Source: DATJKD01 sp963728295
Lineage (GTDB): Bacteria > Pseudomonadota > Gammaproteobacteria > Steroidobacterales > Steroidobacteraceae
Assembly: GCA_963728295.1 (NCBI GenBank)
Contig: CAVSKB010000016.1
Span: 74,681-138,680 of the forward strand
Reading direction: 5' to 3'
Length of the DNA: 64,000 nucleotides
This document shows positions 27,661 through 37,667 of this stretch, piece after piece. Position 1 is the stretch's first letter. Every line of letters starts with the position of its first letter. Both the position numbers and the translations under genes were made by a program. The notes under the pieces are model-generated. The model ran no database searches. It saw only the letters and a program-made list of their open reading frames with translations, and was not told the DNA's origin.

Positions 27661-29856
27661 CTAGAGTTTAGCCGCGACGAGCTTTTCGATCACGCCTTCC
27701 AGTGCTTCTGGGCGGCCAATCCCGAACCCCTGGGCGAATTCAACCCCCAGCCGGGCCGTGATCCGGCGGATCTCGTCGGTTTCGACGCCTTCCGCGACCG
27801 TCTGCAGGCCGATGGCCCGGGCGAGCTGCACGATCGCGCTCAACATGGCCTGGGACCGCTTATCCCCGACGATGTCGCACACCAGGCTGCTGTCGATCTT
27901 GAGCGAGGTAACCGGCAGCGTCTTCAGATACCCCAGCGAGCTCAGGCCACGCCCGAAGTCGTCCAGGGCGACCTCGAAACCCAGGTCATGCAGGCGGCGG
28001 ATCAGCGCCTCCGCGCGCACGATGTTCGCCACCGCCGCGGTCTCGGTCAGCTCGAAGGCGAGAATCTGCGGAGGCACGCGCGCCTCGCGCAGTTGCGCGT
28101 CGAGGAACGCGCAGAAATCCTCGTCTCCGAGCGACTGCCCCGAGATATTCACCGCGAACCTTGCGCCCTTGTCGGCGAGCGGCTGCGCCAGGGGCGCGAG
28201 CAGCTTGAGCACGTGGCTCACGACCCAGCGATCGACCGCCGGCGCGAGCTGGTAGCGCTCCGCCGCCGAGAGAAATTTCTCAGGCGTGATCGTCCGCTGC
28301 TGCTCGTCCGTCATCCGCAGCAGCAGCTCGTACTTGGCGCCGGGGGCGGTGCCGTTGAGCGGCACGATGGGCTGCGCCTCGAGCCGGAACGAGCCGTGGG
28401 CCAGCGCATGTCGCAGCGTGCCGACCAGCGTCACGTCGGTGTAACGGCGCACGATGCTTTGGTCGCTGTCTTCGTACAGCTCGACGCGGTTGCGGCCGCG
28501 GTCCTTGGCAGCCTTGCAGGCGATCTCCGCCGCGGCGAGCGCATGCGCAAGCGGCTGCTTGCCGCCGTCGACGCGCGCAACGCCAAAGCTCGCGGACACC
28601 TCCGCCGCCTTGCCGCCGGCGATGAAGTCGAGGCCGGCGAGCCGGTCGCACAGCATCTCCGCGAATTCCCGTCCGCGATCGAGCGGCGCCTCGACCATCA
28701 GCACGGCGAAGCGGTCGCCGGAGATGCGCGAGGCGAGCATCCGTGGCGCAAGCGCGCGGCGGATCACCTCGGCGACGCGCACGATCACCTCGTCGCCCAC
28801 GTGCAGACCGAGGTTCTCGTTGAGCACGTGCAGGCGGTCGATGTCGACGTAGATGACGCAATTCTCGACGCGTGCATCGGTGCGCATCGCGGCCTGAGCA
28901 CGCTTCTCGAACGCCGGTCGGGTGAGGAGCCCCGTCGCGGGATCGTAGGCATTGAGCAGGATGTGCGCCGCACGCCGCGCGAGGAGCTCGACGATCCGTA
29001 CCTGGCGGAGGTCAAAGTCCGGCGCGCCCGGTGGCTTATAGAGTGCCAGCATCCCGAGCACGCGCTGGGCGCCCTGCATCACCGGACAGCAGAGCACCTT
29101 GTACGGCACGCGCGCAAGCGTCCCTGGGCGGCTCGGATCGTTGGAGACCAGCGTTTTCTGCTGCTGTTGAGTCCAGGCGAGCAGCGGGCGATGCGTCTGC
29201 GTGAGAACGTCCGCGCCCGCCCGCGGCGGCGTGCCCTCTCCGGTGCGGCACACCGCGATGTTGCGGTCGGGGATCACCAGCGCGCCGACACTGCAGCCCA
29301 GATGGCCGACGCAGCTCTGCACGAGCTGGGCGAAATCCTCCGCCGATCCGGTCGCCTCGTCCTGCGTGTTGCCGAGCAGGAGCTCGAGGTCGCCGTCGCG
29401 GACCACGAGGTCCCGTTGCAGCGCGCCGATGTCGTGCTGTGACCCGAGCTCTCGCTGCAGGCAGTCGAGCACCGGCCGTAGCAGTCCGTGTACCAGTGTG
29501 AAGGGTCGCGCCTCGCGCCCCTTGGTGGCCTCGCGGCAGACCACGCCCGCGGCGCCGACCAGCGTACCCTCGCCATCGCGCAGCAGGAAAACGTAGACGC
29601 CGTGCTCGTCGTCCATCGGCAGCATGCGCCCCGTGCTGCGCTCGCCCGGCCCCAGTTCCGCGGACAGCGATTCCTCCAGCAACCGGCGCAGCTCGGGCAC
29701 ATCGCGGCCGTCGCTCATCCATGCGGGTACGCCCATGCGATCGTAGATCGCAATCGACTGAGCGCGCGGCATCAGCATGCGTATGAGCTGGCCGTACGGC
29801 TCGAGCGTCGTACTGCGCGAAACGGGATTCAGCTCGCTGACTGCCGCGGCGGACAT
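27661..29856 (-). CDS. GAF-GGDEF-EAL protein with degenerate GGDEF, likely c-di-GMP phosphodiesterase
   Basis: A 731-residue cytoplasmic signalling protein. The N-terminal 150 residues form a sensor of unknown type, residues about 170-310 resemble a GAF domain (CSVGALVIPDRNIAVCRTGEG), then come GGDEF and EAL domains. The GGDEF site reads RISGDRFAVLM near residue 380, so the cyclase signature is lost (SGDRF). The EAL domain looks complete: KYELLLRM, NISGQSLGD, ELTET, VALDDFGRGLSSLGYL, LKIDSSLV, and VAEGVETDEIRRI hold the metal and catalytic residues. It should therefore hydrolyse c-di-GMP, perhaps with GTP sensed by the dead GGDEF, as known for other hybrids. It lies between envC and the S41 protease. 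The window also holds a c-di-GMP riboswitch. Confidence 0.92.
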   Translation of the reverse strand: MSAAAVSELNPVSRSTTLEPYGQLIRMLMPRAQSIAIYDRMGVPAWMSDGRDVPELRRLLEESLSAELGPGERSTGRMLPMDDEHGVYVFLLRDGEGTLVGAAGVVCREATKGREARPFTLVHGLLRPVLDCLQRELGSQHDIGALQRDLVVRDGDLELLLGNTQDEATGSAEDFAQLVQSCVGHLGCSVGALVIPDRNIAVCRTGEGTPPRAGADVLTQTHRPLLAWTQQQQKTLVSNDPSRPGTLARVPYKVLCCPVMQGAQRVLGMLALYKPPGAPDFDLRQVRIVELLARRAAHILLNAYDPATGLLTRPAFEKRAQAAMRTDARVENCVIYVDIDRLHVLNENLGLHVGDEVIVRVAEVIRRALAPRMLASRISGDRFAVLMVEAPLDRGREFAEMLCDRLAGLDFIAGGKAAEVSASFGVARVDGGKQPLAHALAAAEIACKAAKDRGRNRVELYEDSDQSIVRRYTDVTLVGTLRHALAHGSFRLEAQPIVPLNGTAPGAKYELLLRMTDEQQRTITPEKFLSAAERYQLAPAVDRWVVSHVLKLLAPLAQPLADKGARFAVNISGQSLGDEDFCAFLDAQLREARVPPQILAFELTETAAVANIVRAEALIRRLHDLGFEVALDDFGRGLSSLGYLKTLPVTSLKIDSSLVCDIVGDKRSQAMLSAIVQLARAIGLQTVAEGVETDEIRRITARLGVEFAQGFGIGRPEALEGVIEKLVAAKL

Positions 29857-30032
29857 CCGGGGCCTAGAAATGCGGTGGACGGGTCATTTGGACATAGGGT
29901 GGCTGACTCGGTCCCGTCGGACCTTGACGCGAGCCGCACTTTGCCCCGAGCCCGGCGATGCTGCGAGACGCAGATCCGGCGTGTTTCTACATAATCAGGA
30001 AACGGCGCTCCTGGGGCGGATGCGCCGCGCGG

Positions 30033-31247
30033 TCAACGCCGCTGCAGCCAGTTTTCGGGGTTGACGGGTTCGCGACCGCGACGCACCTCGAAGTAGAGCG
30101 CCGGCTGGTTGTTTCCGCCCGAATCGCCTACCGAGGCGATCACGTCACCCGCGGCGACCGGCTCACCGACCTTGCGGAAGAGCTCTTCGTTGTGCCCGTA
30201 CAGGCTCATGTAACCCTTACCGTGATCGAGCACGATCATCAGCCCCATCCCCGGCAACCAGTCGGCGTACACGACGCGCCCTGCAAAGGGAGCGCGCACG
30301 CGCGCACCGCGATCGGTCCCGACCAGCATTCCCTGCCAGCGCAGCGATCCGCCGGCGCGCGGCTGGCCGAACCGCGCCAGCACTTTCCCCGATTGCACCG
30401 GCCAGGGCAGCTTGCCCCGCAGGCCTTCGAATGGCGCCTGTTTTGCCACCGGGACGTTCTCGAGTGCCTTGCGCAGTTCGGCGATCAATTTCTCGAGCGA
30501 GCGCGCCTGGTTCTGCAGGCGTGAGATCTCTCCGCCCCGGGACTTGATCTGCGAATCGATCGACGCAACGGCGCGGTTGCGCCGATTCTGCGCGGCGCTC
30601 AGCGCGTCGACCTCCTGCTGCTGGAGGGCTTCCAGCGCGCGCAGGCGCTCGGTCTCGGCGGCGATCTTCTCGCGCACCAGTGCCAGGTGCTCGAGCTTGT
30701 CGCGGATCCCGTCGATGCGCCCGGCGCGCGCGCGGCCGAAATAGCCGTACCAGGCGAGCGTGCGGCCGAAGCTGGCAGGGTCCTCCTGGTTCAGGAGCAG
30801 CTTGAGCTGCTCCTCGCGCCCGTTTACGTAGGCCGCACGCAGTTCCCCGGCGAGCGCCACGCGCTCCGTCGCGAGCTCTGCCTCGCGGCGCGCTTGCTCG
30901 CGCTCGAGCTCGCTCAACTGCGCTTCGCTCTGCAGGCGCTGCTCGCGTGCTTCCTCGAGACGCCGGCGCGCCGCCTGCGCGCTCTGCTCCGCGTCGCGGA
31001 GCTCGGCGCCGAGCCGATCGCGCTTCTCGATATCGGCATTGACCTCCTTCTGGATCCGGTCGATTCGCGACCGGACACGCTTCAGCTCCGCTTCCTTCTG
31101 TGCGGGCGTGGGCTCGGCCGCCCCCGTGAGCCCGGCCGGAAGACTGACCACGAGCAGACCGGCTGCGAGCAGGCCCGGGAGGGCCCTGCACGAGCCCGCT
31201 CGTGCGGCTGCCGGCCGCGGCCTTGAGTTCGAGAGCCGCTGATGCAT
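30033..31247 (-). CDS. envC: Murein hydrolase activator EnvC
   Basis: EnvC is a periplasmic coiled-coil protein that activates N-acetylmuramoyl amidases AmiA/AmiB at the division septum. ATG 31247 begins a signal peptide (LLAAGLLVVSLPAGLTGAAE). About 230 residues of charged coiled coil follow (RSRIDRIQKEVNADIEKRD onward), then a LytM domain. That domain is catalytically degenerate as in E. coli EnvC: RWQGMLVGTDRGARVRAP lacks the zinc His, and the end is LYFEVRRGREPVNPENWL. Length 404 residues, near the usual 420. It is divergent from yibN as in E. coli, which supports the call. Confidence 0.93.
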   Translation of the reverse strand: MHQRLSNSRPRPAAARAGSCRALPGLLAAGLLVVSLPAGLTGAAEPTPAQKEAELKRVRSRIDRIQKEVNADIEKRDRLGAELRDAEQSAQAARRRLEEAREQRLQSEAQLSELEREQARREAELATERVALAGELRAAYVNGREEQLKLLLNQEDPASFGRTLAWYGYFGRARAGRIDGIRDKLEHLALVREKIAAETERLRALEALQQQEVDALSAAQNRRNRAVASIDSQIKSRGGEISRLQNQARSLEKLIAELRKALENVPVAKQAPFEGLRGKLPWPVQSGKVLARFGQPRAGGSLRWQGMLVGTDRGARVRAPFAGRVVYADWLPGMGLMIVLDHGKGYMSLYGHNEELFRKVGEPVAAGDVIASVGDSGGNNQPALYFEVRRGREPVNPENWLQRR

Positions 31248-31306
31248 TCGTCGAATCGTGCGCCGCGCCGGGGAAAAGGTGCGCAAGTCTAGCGTTTCGG
31301 CCGGGC

Positions 31307-31315
31307 TGCTATAAT
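31307..31315 (+). promoter_or_regulatory. Extended -10 promoter for yibN-grxC-secB-gpsA
   Basis: A TGCTATAAT sequence is a perfect extended -10 element (TGn plus TATAAT), 24 bases before the yibN ATG. No good -35 is found, which extended -10 promoters tolerate. It would start RNA near 31322 and drive the four-gene run. Assigned by eye. Confidence 0.6.
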
Positions 31316-31338
31316 CCGCGCCCCTTTTTAGGGCCCAC

Positions 31339-31776
31339 ATGCAGCAGTTTCTCGAATACGTCGCGAATCACCCCGTTCTGGTTGGTGCCACCGTGCTCCT
31401 GGCCCTGGCGGCACTCGCCTACGAATGGTCGCGGGCTCGCGGCGGTGGTCTCTCCGTCGGGCCGACCGATGCGGTGCGGCTGATGAACCAGGGGGCACTG
31501 GTCCTCGACGTGCGGTCGCGGGACCAGTACGACACCGGTCACGTGATCGACGCGCGGAACGTCCCGAGCGCCGACCTCTCTCAGAGCGTCGAGACACTGA
31601 AAAAGTACCGTGAGAAGCCGGTGCTGACCTGCTGCGAGACCGGCATGACTGCCAGCGCCGCAGCCCGGACGCTCCGCGAGCAGGGTTTCAGCAAGGTCGC
31701 CAGCCTGCGCGGCGGACTCCAGGCATGGCGGGCCGAAAACCTGCCGCTGGTCCGCAGCGACGCCAAGGGCCGGTGA
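31339..31776 (+). CDS. yibN: Membrane-anchored rhodanese-like protein YibN
   Basis: A 145-residue inner-membrane protein with one N-terminal helix (HPVLVGATVLLALAALAY) and a rhodanese domain facing the cytoplasm. The domain contains LVLDVRSRDQYDTGHVIDA and the active-site loop LTCCETGMTASAAARTL with a candidate catalytic Cys. The closing motif SLRGGLQAWRAENLPLV is typical. It is the first gene of the yibN-grxC-secB-gpsA cluster, an order shared with E. coli. Sulfur transfer activity is likely; the physiological acceptor is unknown. Confidence 0.92.
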   Translation: MQQFLEYVANHPVLVGATVLLALAALAYEWSRARGGGLSVGPTDAVRLMNQGALVLDVRSRDQYDTGHVIDARNVPSADLSQSVETLKKYREKPVLTCCETGMTASAAARTLREQGFSKVASLRGGLQAWRAENLPLVRSDAKGR

Positions 31777-31778
31777 CG

Positions 31779-32051
31779 ATGACGGCTGCGGTCGGTGAAG
31801 TCCTCATGTACTCGACCTCCTGGTGCGGATTCTGCGAGCGGGCGCGTGGCCTGCTTCGGCGCAAGGGGGTGGAGTTTCGGGAGATCAAGCTGGATGAGAC
31901 ACCGGGCGAACGCGAGACCATGATGAACCGCTCCGGCGGGCGCCGCTCGGTGCCGCAGATCTTCATAGGCGATCGCCACATCGGAGGCTATGACGAGCTT
32001 GCTGCGCTCGAGCGCAAGGGCGAGCTCGACCAACTGCTCGGCCGCGCCTGA
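31779..32051 (+). CDS. grxC: Glutaredoxin 3
   Basis: A 90-residue dithiol glutaredoxin, reducing disulfides with glutathione in the cytoplasm. The active site reads STSWCGFCERARGLL, that is CGFC in place of the usual CPYC; both Cys are kept, so it is not a monothiol CGFS form. The glutathione-binding stretch RRSVPQIFIGDRHIGGYDEL is intact. ATG 31779 is two bases after the yibN stop. Position before secB and gpsA matches E. coli grxC. Confidence 0.92.
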   Translation: MTAAVGEVLMYSTSWCGFCERARGLLRRKGVEFREIKLDETPGERETMMNRSGGRRSVPQIFIGDRHIGGYDELAALERKGELDQLLGRA

Positions 32052-32091
32052 TGGGGCCGCGCACTACCTGATACCTAACGAAGGACGGACG

Positions 32092-32589
32092 ATGACCCAG
32101 GAAACACCCCCAGCGGCGACCCCGCCGACTGTCGACCCAAATGCGCCGGTGGTGAACCCGCAGGCGATATACATCAAGGACTGCTCGTTCGAGGCGCCGA
32201 ACGGTCCCTTCGTGCCGGGAACGCAGGGCACGCCAAGCGTCAGTCTCAACCTCGGCACGCGGGCAACTGCGCTCGCCCAGGACATGCACGAGATCGTGCT
32301 GCAGGTGAACCTCGAGGCCAAGATGGGTGACCGCACCGTGTGGCTGCTCGAGCTGCAGCAGGCTGGCGCGTTTTTGATCCGCAACCTCGCGGCGAACGAC
32401 CTGGCGCAGGTGCTGTCCATCATGGCTCCGAACTACCTGATGGCCTATGCCCGCGCGACGGTCTCCGACCTCGTCGGCCGGGGCGGCTTTCAGCCATTCC
32501 TGCTCCCGCTGGTGACCTTCGAGGGGCTGCATGCCCGTGCAGCGGCGCAGCAGGCGGCGCAGCAGCAGGCGACCTCGGCCGTCAACTGA
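32092..32589 (+). CDS. secB: Export chaperone SecB
   Basis: SecB is a homotetrameric cytoplasmic chaperone that hands unfolded precursors to SecA. The 165-residue sequence has the family core: IYIKDCSFEAPNGPF, EIVLQVNLEAKMGDRTVWLLELQQAG, and APNYLMAYARATVSDLVGRGGFQPFLLP. The ends are low-complexity, Pro-rich at the start and Gln/Ala-rich at the tail. ATG 32092 has an AAGGA ribosome site 7 bases before it. It lies 40 bp after grxC and just before gpsA. Confidence 0.97.
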   Translation: MTQETPPAATPPTVDPNAPVVNPQAIYIKDCSFEAPNGPFVPGTQGTPSVSLNLGTRATALAQDMHEIVLQVNLEAKMGDRTVWLLELQQAGAFLIRNLAANDLAQVLSIMAPNYLMAYARATVSDLVGRGGFQPFLLPLVTFEGLHARAAAQQAAQQQATSAVN

Positions 32590-32599
32590 GCGGCTGGCG

Positions 32600-33631
32600 G
32601 TGGCAGCGGAGACCGAGGCCACGGAACGCAACCGACGGTCCATTGCTGTCATCGGCGCCGGCTCCTGGGGCACGGCGCTCGCGATTCACCTGGCGCGGAC
32701 CGGGCATGCGACAGTGCTATGGGGCCGCGACCCCGCCGCGCTCGCGGACATGGCCGCGACACGGAGCAACCGTCGGTACCTTCCCGACGCGGTGTTCCCC
32801 GACGGACTGGCGGTCGAGCCTGACCTGCCGCGCGCCGTGGATCGCGCCCTGGACCTGCTGATCGCGGTGCCGAGTCACGGCTTTAGCCGCGTCCTCGCCG
32901 ATCTCAGGCCCATGCTCCGGGACGGGATGCGAATCGCGTGGGCCACGAAGGGCTTCGAGGTCGAAACCGGTCGCCTGCCTCACCAGGTGGCAGCCGAGGT
33001 CCTGGGTGAGGCGGTGCCTACCGCCGTGCTGTCCGGGCCGACCTTCGCGCGCGAGGTCGGCGCCGGGTTGCCCACCGCAATGACCATCGCCTCGCGCGAC
33101 GAGGCGTATGCGCTGTCGCTTGCGAAGGGGCTCTCGGGACCGAATTTCCGCGCGTACACGTCTTCCGACATGATCGGCGTAGAGGTGGGCGGCGCGACCA
33201 AGAACGTGCTCGCCATCGGCGCCGGCATTTCGGACGGGCTCGGCTTTGGCGCCAACACGCGCGTCGCCCTGATCACGCGCGGGCTGGCCGAGATGATGCG
33301 GCTCGGAGTAGCGCTTGGCGCGGAGAAGGACACCTTCATGGGTCTGGCGGGCCTCGGTGATCTGGTGCTCACCTGCACCGACGATCAGTCGCGAAACCGC
33401 CGTCTCGGCCTGATGCTGGCCGCGGGCCGCACGCTTACGGAGGCACAAGCGGCAATCGGGCAGGTGGTCGAGGGTGTGCTGGCCGCCCGTGCTGTGCGCG
33501 CGGTCGCCCGCCGCGCCGGGGTCGAGATGCCGATCACCGAGCAGCTTTACGCGGCTCTCTACGAAGGGGCGCCTCCCCGCGAAGCAGTCGCCGCCTTGAT
33601 GCGGCGCGCAGTGAAATCCGAGGTCCGCTGA
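32600..33631 (+). CDS. gpsA: NAD(P)H-dependent glycerol-3-phosphate dehydrogenase
   Basis: The enzyme makes sn-glycerol 3-phosphate from dihydroxyacetone phosphate for phospholipid synthesis. The N-terminal Rossmann fold begins IAVIGAGSWGTALAIHLART; further motifs are AVPSHGFSRVL, ATKGFEVETG, SGPTFAREVGAGLPTA and VGGATKNVLAIGAGISDGLG with the catalytic Lys. A length of 343 residues is normal. I use the GTG at 32600, eleven bases after secB ends; the frame is open upstream inside secB and the true start is not certain. Confidence 0.93.
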   Translation: MAAETEATERNRRSIAVIGAGSWGTALAIHLARTGHATVLWGRDPAALADMAATRSNRRYLPDAVFPDGLAVEPDLPRAVDRALDLLIAVPSHGFSRVLADLRPMLRDGMRIAWATKGFEVETGRLPHQVAAEVLGEAVPTAVLSGPTFAREVGAGLPTAMTIASRDEAYALSLAKGLSGPNFRAYTSSDMIGVEVGGATKNVLAIGAGISDGLGFGANTRVALITRGLAEMMRLGVALGAEKDTFMGLAGLGDLVLTCTDDQSRNRRLGLMLAAGRTLTEAQAAIGQVVEGVLAARAVRAVARRAGVEMPITEQLYAALYEGAPPREAVAALMRRAVKSEVR

Positions 33632-33699
33632 GTGGCGCCGTCGCGCCGCTGGCATAGAATTAGGACCAGGAAAACCCACGGGCTTCAGGAAGCACGACG

Positions 33700-34128
33700 A
33701 TGATGTTCGTGAGACAACTGCTGGCGGGCAAGGGTCACGACGTCTGGAGCATCGACGCCGAGGAGCCCGTCCTCGAAGCCATCCAGATCATGGCGGACCG
33801 GCGCGTCGGTGCCCTGCCGGTGCTGCGTGGCGGCGAGCTCGCGGGCATCATCTCCGAGCGCGATTACGCTCGGAAGGTCATCCTGCTCGGCCGCTCCTCC
33901 GCCGAGACGCCGGTGTGGCAGATCATGAGCGCACCCGCGATCACGGTGACACTCGAGGAAACGGTGCAGCAATGCATGGAAATCATGACCGAGCGGCGGA
34001 TCCGTCACCTGCCGGTGGTCGACGGTGGCCGCATGGTGGGCATGATTTCGATCGGCGACTGCGTGCGTGCCGTCATCGAGGACCAGACGGAAACGATCCA
34101 GCAGCTCGAGCGGTTCATCTCGGGATGA
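33700..34128 (+). CDS. Tandem CBS-domain protein
   Basis: A 142-residue protein made of two CBS domains, which bind adenosine nucleotides and act as energy sensors. The repeats are seen in MADRRVGALPVLRGGELAGI and MTERRIRHLPVVDGGRMVGM, each followed by the helix with SERDYARKV or SIGDCVRAV. An AGGA ribosome site precedes ATG 33700. The stop overlaps the start of the dihydroorotate dehydrogenase gene (ATGA), so the two are translationally coupled. What it regulates is unknown; stand-alone CBS pairs of this kind are common and uncharacterised. Confidence 0.9.
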   Translation: MMFVRQLLAGKGHDVWSIDAEEPVLEAIQIMADRRVGALPVLRGGELAGIISERDYARKVILLGRSSAETPVWQIMSAPAITVTLEETVQQCMEIMTERRIRHLPVVDGGRMVGMISIGDCVRAVIEDQTETIQQLERFISG

Positions 34129-35084
34129 GGCCGGACCCGCTCGCCGTCGAATTCCTCGGGCTCAAACTCGCCTCTCCCATCGTCCTGCTGTCGGGCTGCG
34201 TCGGCTTCGGCGAGGAGTACACCCGGGTCGAGGGATTCTCGAATACGGCTGTCGGGGCGATCGTGCTCAAGGGCACCACCCGCGAACCGCGGCTCGGCAA
34301 TCCGCCCCATCGTATCTACGAGACGCCGATGGGGATGCTGAACGCGATCGGTCTTCAGAACCCGGGCGTCGATCACGTGGTGCGGAAGATCCTGCCGACG
34401 CTCGATTTCTCAGAGACGCGCTTCATCGCGAACGTCTGCGGCTCGACGATCGAAGACTACGTGGAGGTGACGCGCCGGTTCGACGACTCGCCGATCGACG
34501 CGATCGAAATCAACATCTCCTGCCCGAACATCAAGGAAGGCGGAGTGCAGTTCGGCAACTACCCTGACATGTCGGGACGCGTAGTCGAGGCGTGCCGCAA
34601 GGTCACGTCCAAGCCGCTCATCACCAAGCTGTCGCCCAACCAGACCGACATCCGCGAGAACGCACGCCGCTGCATCGAAGCTGGAAGCGACGGACTCGCC
34701 GTCATCAACACCATCATGGGCATGGCCATCGACGTACAGACGCGGCGTCCGGTGATCGGCAACGTACAGGGCGGCCTCTCGGGCCCCGCGATCAAGCCCA
34801 TCGCGCTCCTCAAGGTGATGCAGGTGGCCGAGGTTGCGCGCACGCACAATGTCCCGATCATCGGGCAGGGCGGGATCTCATCCGCATCGGATGCGCTCGA
34901 GTTCCTGCTCGCGGGCGCGGCGACGGTCGGCGTCGGGACCGCGCTCTTCTACGATCCGCTGGTCTGCGACAAGATCAACTCCGGCCTCGCAGAACACCTG
35001 TCAGCACACGGGTTGCCGTCGATCGTCGCGCTCACGGGCGATCTCCACGTCCCGGCGCGCAGGCTCGAAGCCAACTACTGCTGA
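34125..35084 (+). CDS. Class 1 dihydroorotate dehydrogenase-like FMN protein
   Basis: A 319-residue TIM-barrel flavoprotein of the class 1 dihydroorotate dehydrogenase type, which oxidises dihydroorotate to orotate in pyrimidine synthesis. Recognised stretches are KLASPIVLLSGCVGFGEEY, GAIVLKGTTREPRLGNPPHR, MLNAIGLQNPGVDHV, the catalytic Cys motif EINISCPNIKEGG, and the FMN phosphate loop IIGQGGISSASDALEFLLAG. The size and Cys nucleophile point to class 1B (NAD-linked), whose partner PyrK is not nearby. Gammaproteobacteria usually carry the quinone-linked class 2 enzyme, so this copy may be the main enzyme or an extra one. Overlaps the CBS gene by 4 bases. Confidence 0.83.
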   Translation: MRPDPLAVEFLGLKLASPIVLLSGCVGFGEEYTRVEGFSNTAVGAIVLKGTTREPRLGNPPHRIYETPMGMLNAIGLQNPGVDHVVRKILPTLDFSETRFIANVCGSTIEDYVEVTRRFDDSPIDAIEINISCPNIKEGGVQFGNYPDMSGRVVEACRKVTSKPLITKLSPNQTDIRENARRCIEAGSDGLAVINTIMGMAIDVQTRRPVIGNVQGGLSGPAIKPIALLKVMQVAEVARTHNVPIIGQGGISSASDALEFLLAGAATVGVGTALFYDPLVCDKINSGLAEHLSAHGLPSIVALTGDLHVPARRLEANYC

Positions 35085-35136
35085 GGTGCCGCTGAGGCGC
35101 CGGTGCGTCGTCGGGCCCCATCTCCTCGAGCGCGTG

Positions 35137-36520
<1,384 letters not shown>

Positions 36521-36528
<8 letters not shown>

Positions 36529-37633
36529 GCTCGCCGAGCTCGTTGTGGTCGAACGGCAGCAGGATCGTGAACACGGTGCGGCCCGGCCGGCTCTCGAACT
36601 CGATGAGGCCGTCGTGACGGCCCACCAGGTCCTGCGCCACGGCGAGGCCCAGGCCGGAGCCGCCTGCGCGCCCCGTCACGAGCGGATAGAAGATCGTGTC
36701 CTTGAGCTCGGCCGGCACGCCCGGCCCGTCGTCCTCCACCTGGATGCTGGCGACGACGCGGTAGCTTCGGCTGCCGATACTCGCATTGGTCAGCGCGCGC
36801 GTGCGCAGCACGATGCGCCCTTTCGACCCCACGGCCTGCACGGCGTTGCGGCCGAGATTCAGGAGCGCCTGGATGACGAGGTTGCGGTCGAGACGCAGAC
36901 GCGGAAGGCTCGGATCGTAGTCTCGTTCGATCTGCACGGGGCCGGGGGCCTCCGCCGCGAGTAGATGACCGACGTGCTGCACCAGCTCGTGGATGTTGAC
37001 CGGCTCCTTGCAGGGTTGCTGTCCCGGACCCAGGAGCGCATCGACGAGGCCAGCGAGCCGATCGGCCTCGGCGATGATGACCGATGTGTACTCGTGCAGG
37101 GCTCGGTCCTTGAGCTCGCGCTCCAGCAATTGCGCTGCGCCGCGGAGCCCACCCAGCGGATTGCGGATTTCGTGCGCGAGTTGCCGCACCATCGCGCGAC
37201 TGCCGCCGAGCTGCGTCAGTAGCGCGTTCTCGCGCAGGATGCGCTGGTGTTGCGTCACGTCCGCAATCTCGACCAGCACGCCGCCCGGCCGGCCCGGCTG
37301 ATCGAAGGGGCTGACCGTCACGTCGATCACGCGCTCGGGCGCGCCCGGATTGCCGGCGAGATGCAGCTCACGGCGGGAGCATGGTGCGCCCGCGGCACGC
37401 GCCCGCGCGACGAGCGTCTCGAGCTCGGCGTTGTTACGCAGGAGCTCCTTGAGCGAGCGCCCGCCCGCGGTATTGCGGCTGACGCCGAACAGATCCTCGG
37501 CCGGTTCGTTGAGGTGCAGCACGGTGCCATCGCCGTCCAGCCACACCACGCAGGTGGCAAGTCCATCGAGGACCTGGGTGAGCTCGGGCGGCGATGCTCG
37601 CGCGTGGCCGCGCAGCTCGGCAGCCACGATCAA
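36521..37633 (-). CDS. ntrB: Nitrogen sensor histidine kinase NtrB (NR-II)
   Basis: NtrB phosphorylates or dephosphorylates NtrC according to nitrogen status signalled by PII proteins. The 370-residue cytoplasmic protein has a PAS domain (GLATCVVWLDGDGTVLHLNE), the phospho-acceptor helix with His in RQLAHEIRNPLGGLRGAAQL, and an HATPase domain with N box ALLNLGRNAVQAV, G1 VEDDGPGVPAEL and G2 GGSGLGLAVAQDLV. The first start in frame is TTG 37633, with GTG 37627 close behind; either is possible. It forms an operon with ntrC. Confidence 0.95.
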
Positions 37634-37667
37634 CCCCCGCCGCGGCGCCGGCGACGACGGAGCGCGG

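Noticed and set aside
27388..29442. 684-codon + strand frame opposite the GGDEF/EAL gene
   Set aside because: Arg/His-rich shadow of the EAL protein; no motifs.
33655..33660. TAGAAT as a promoter for the CBS gene
   Set aside because: No acceptable -35 at any normal spacing, and TG extension is absent.
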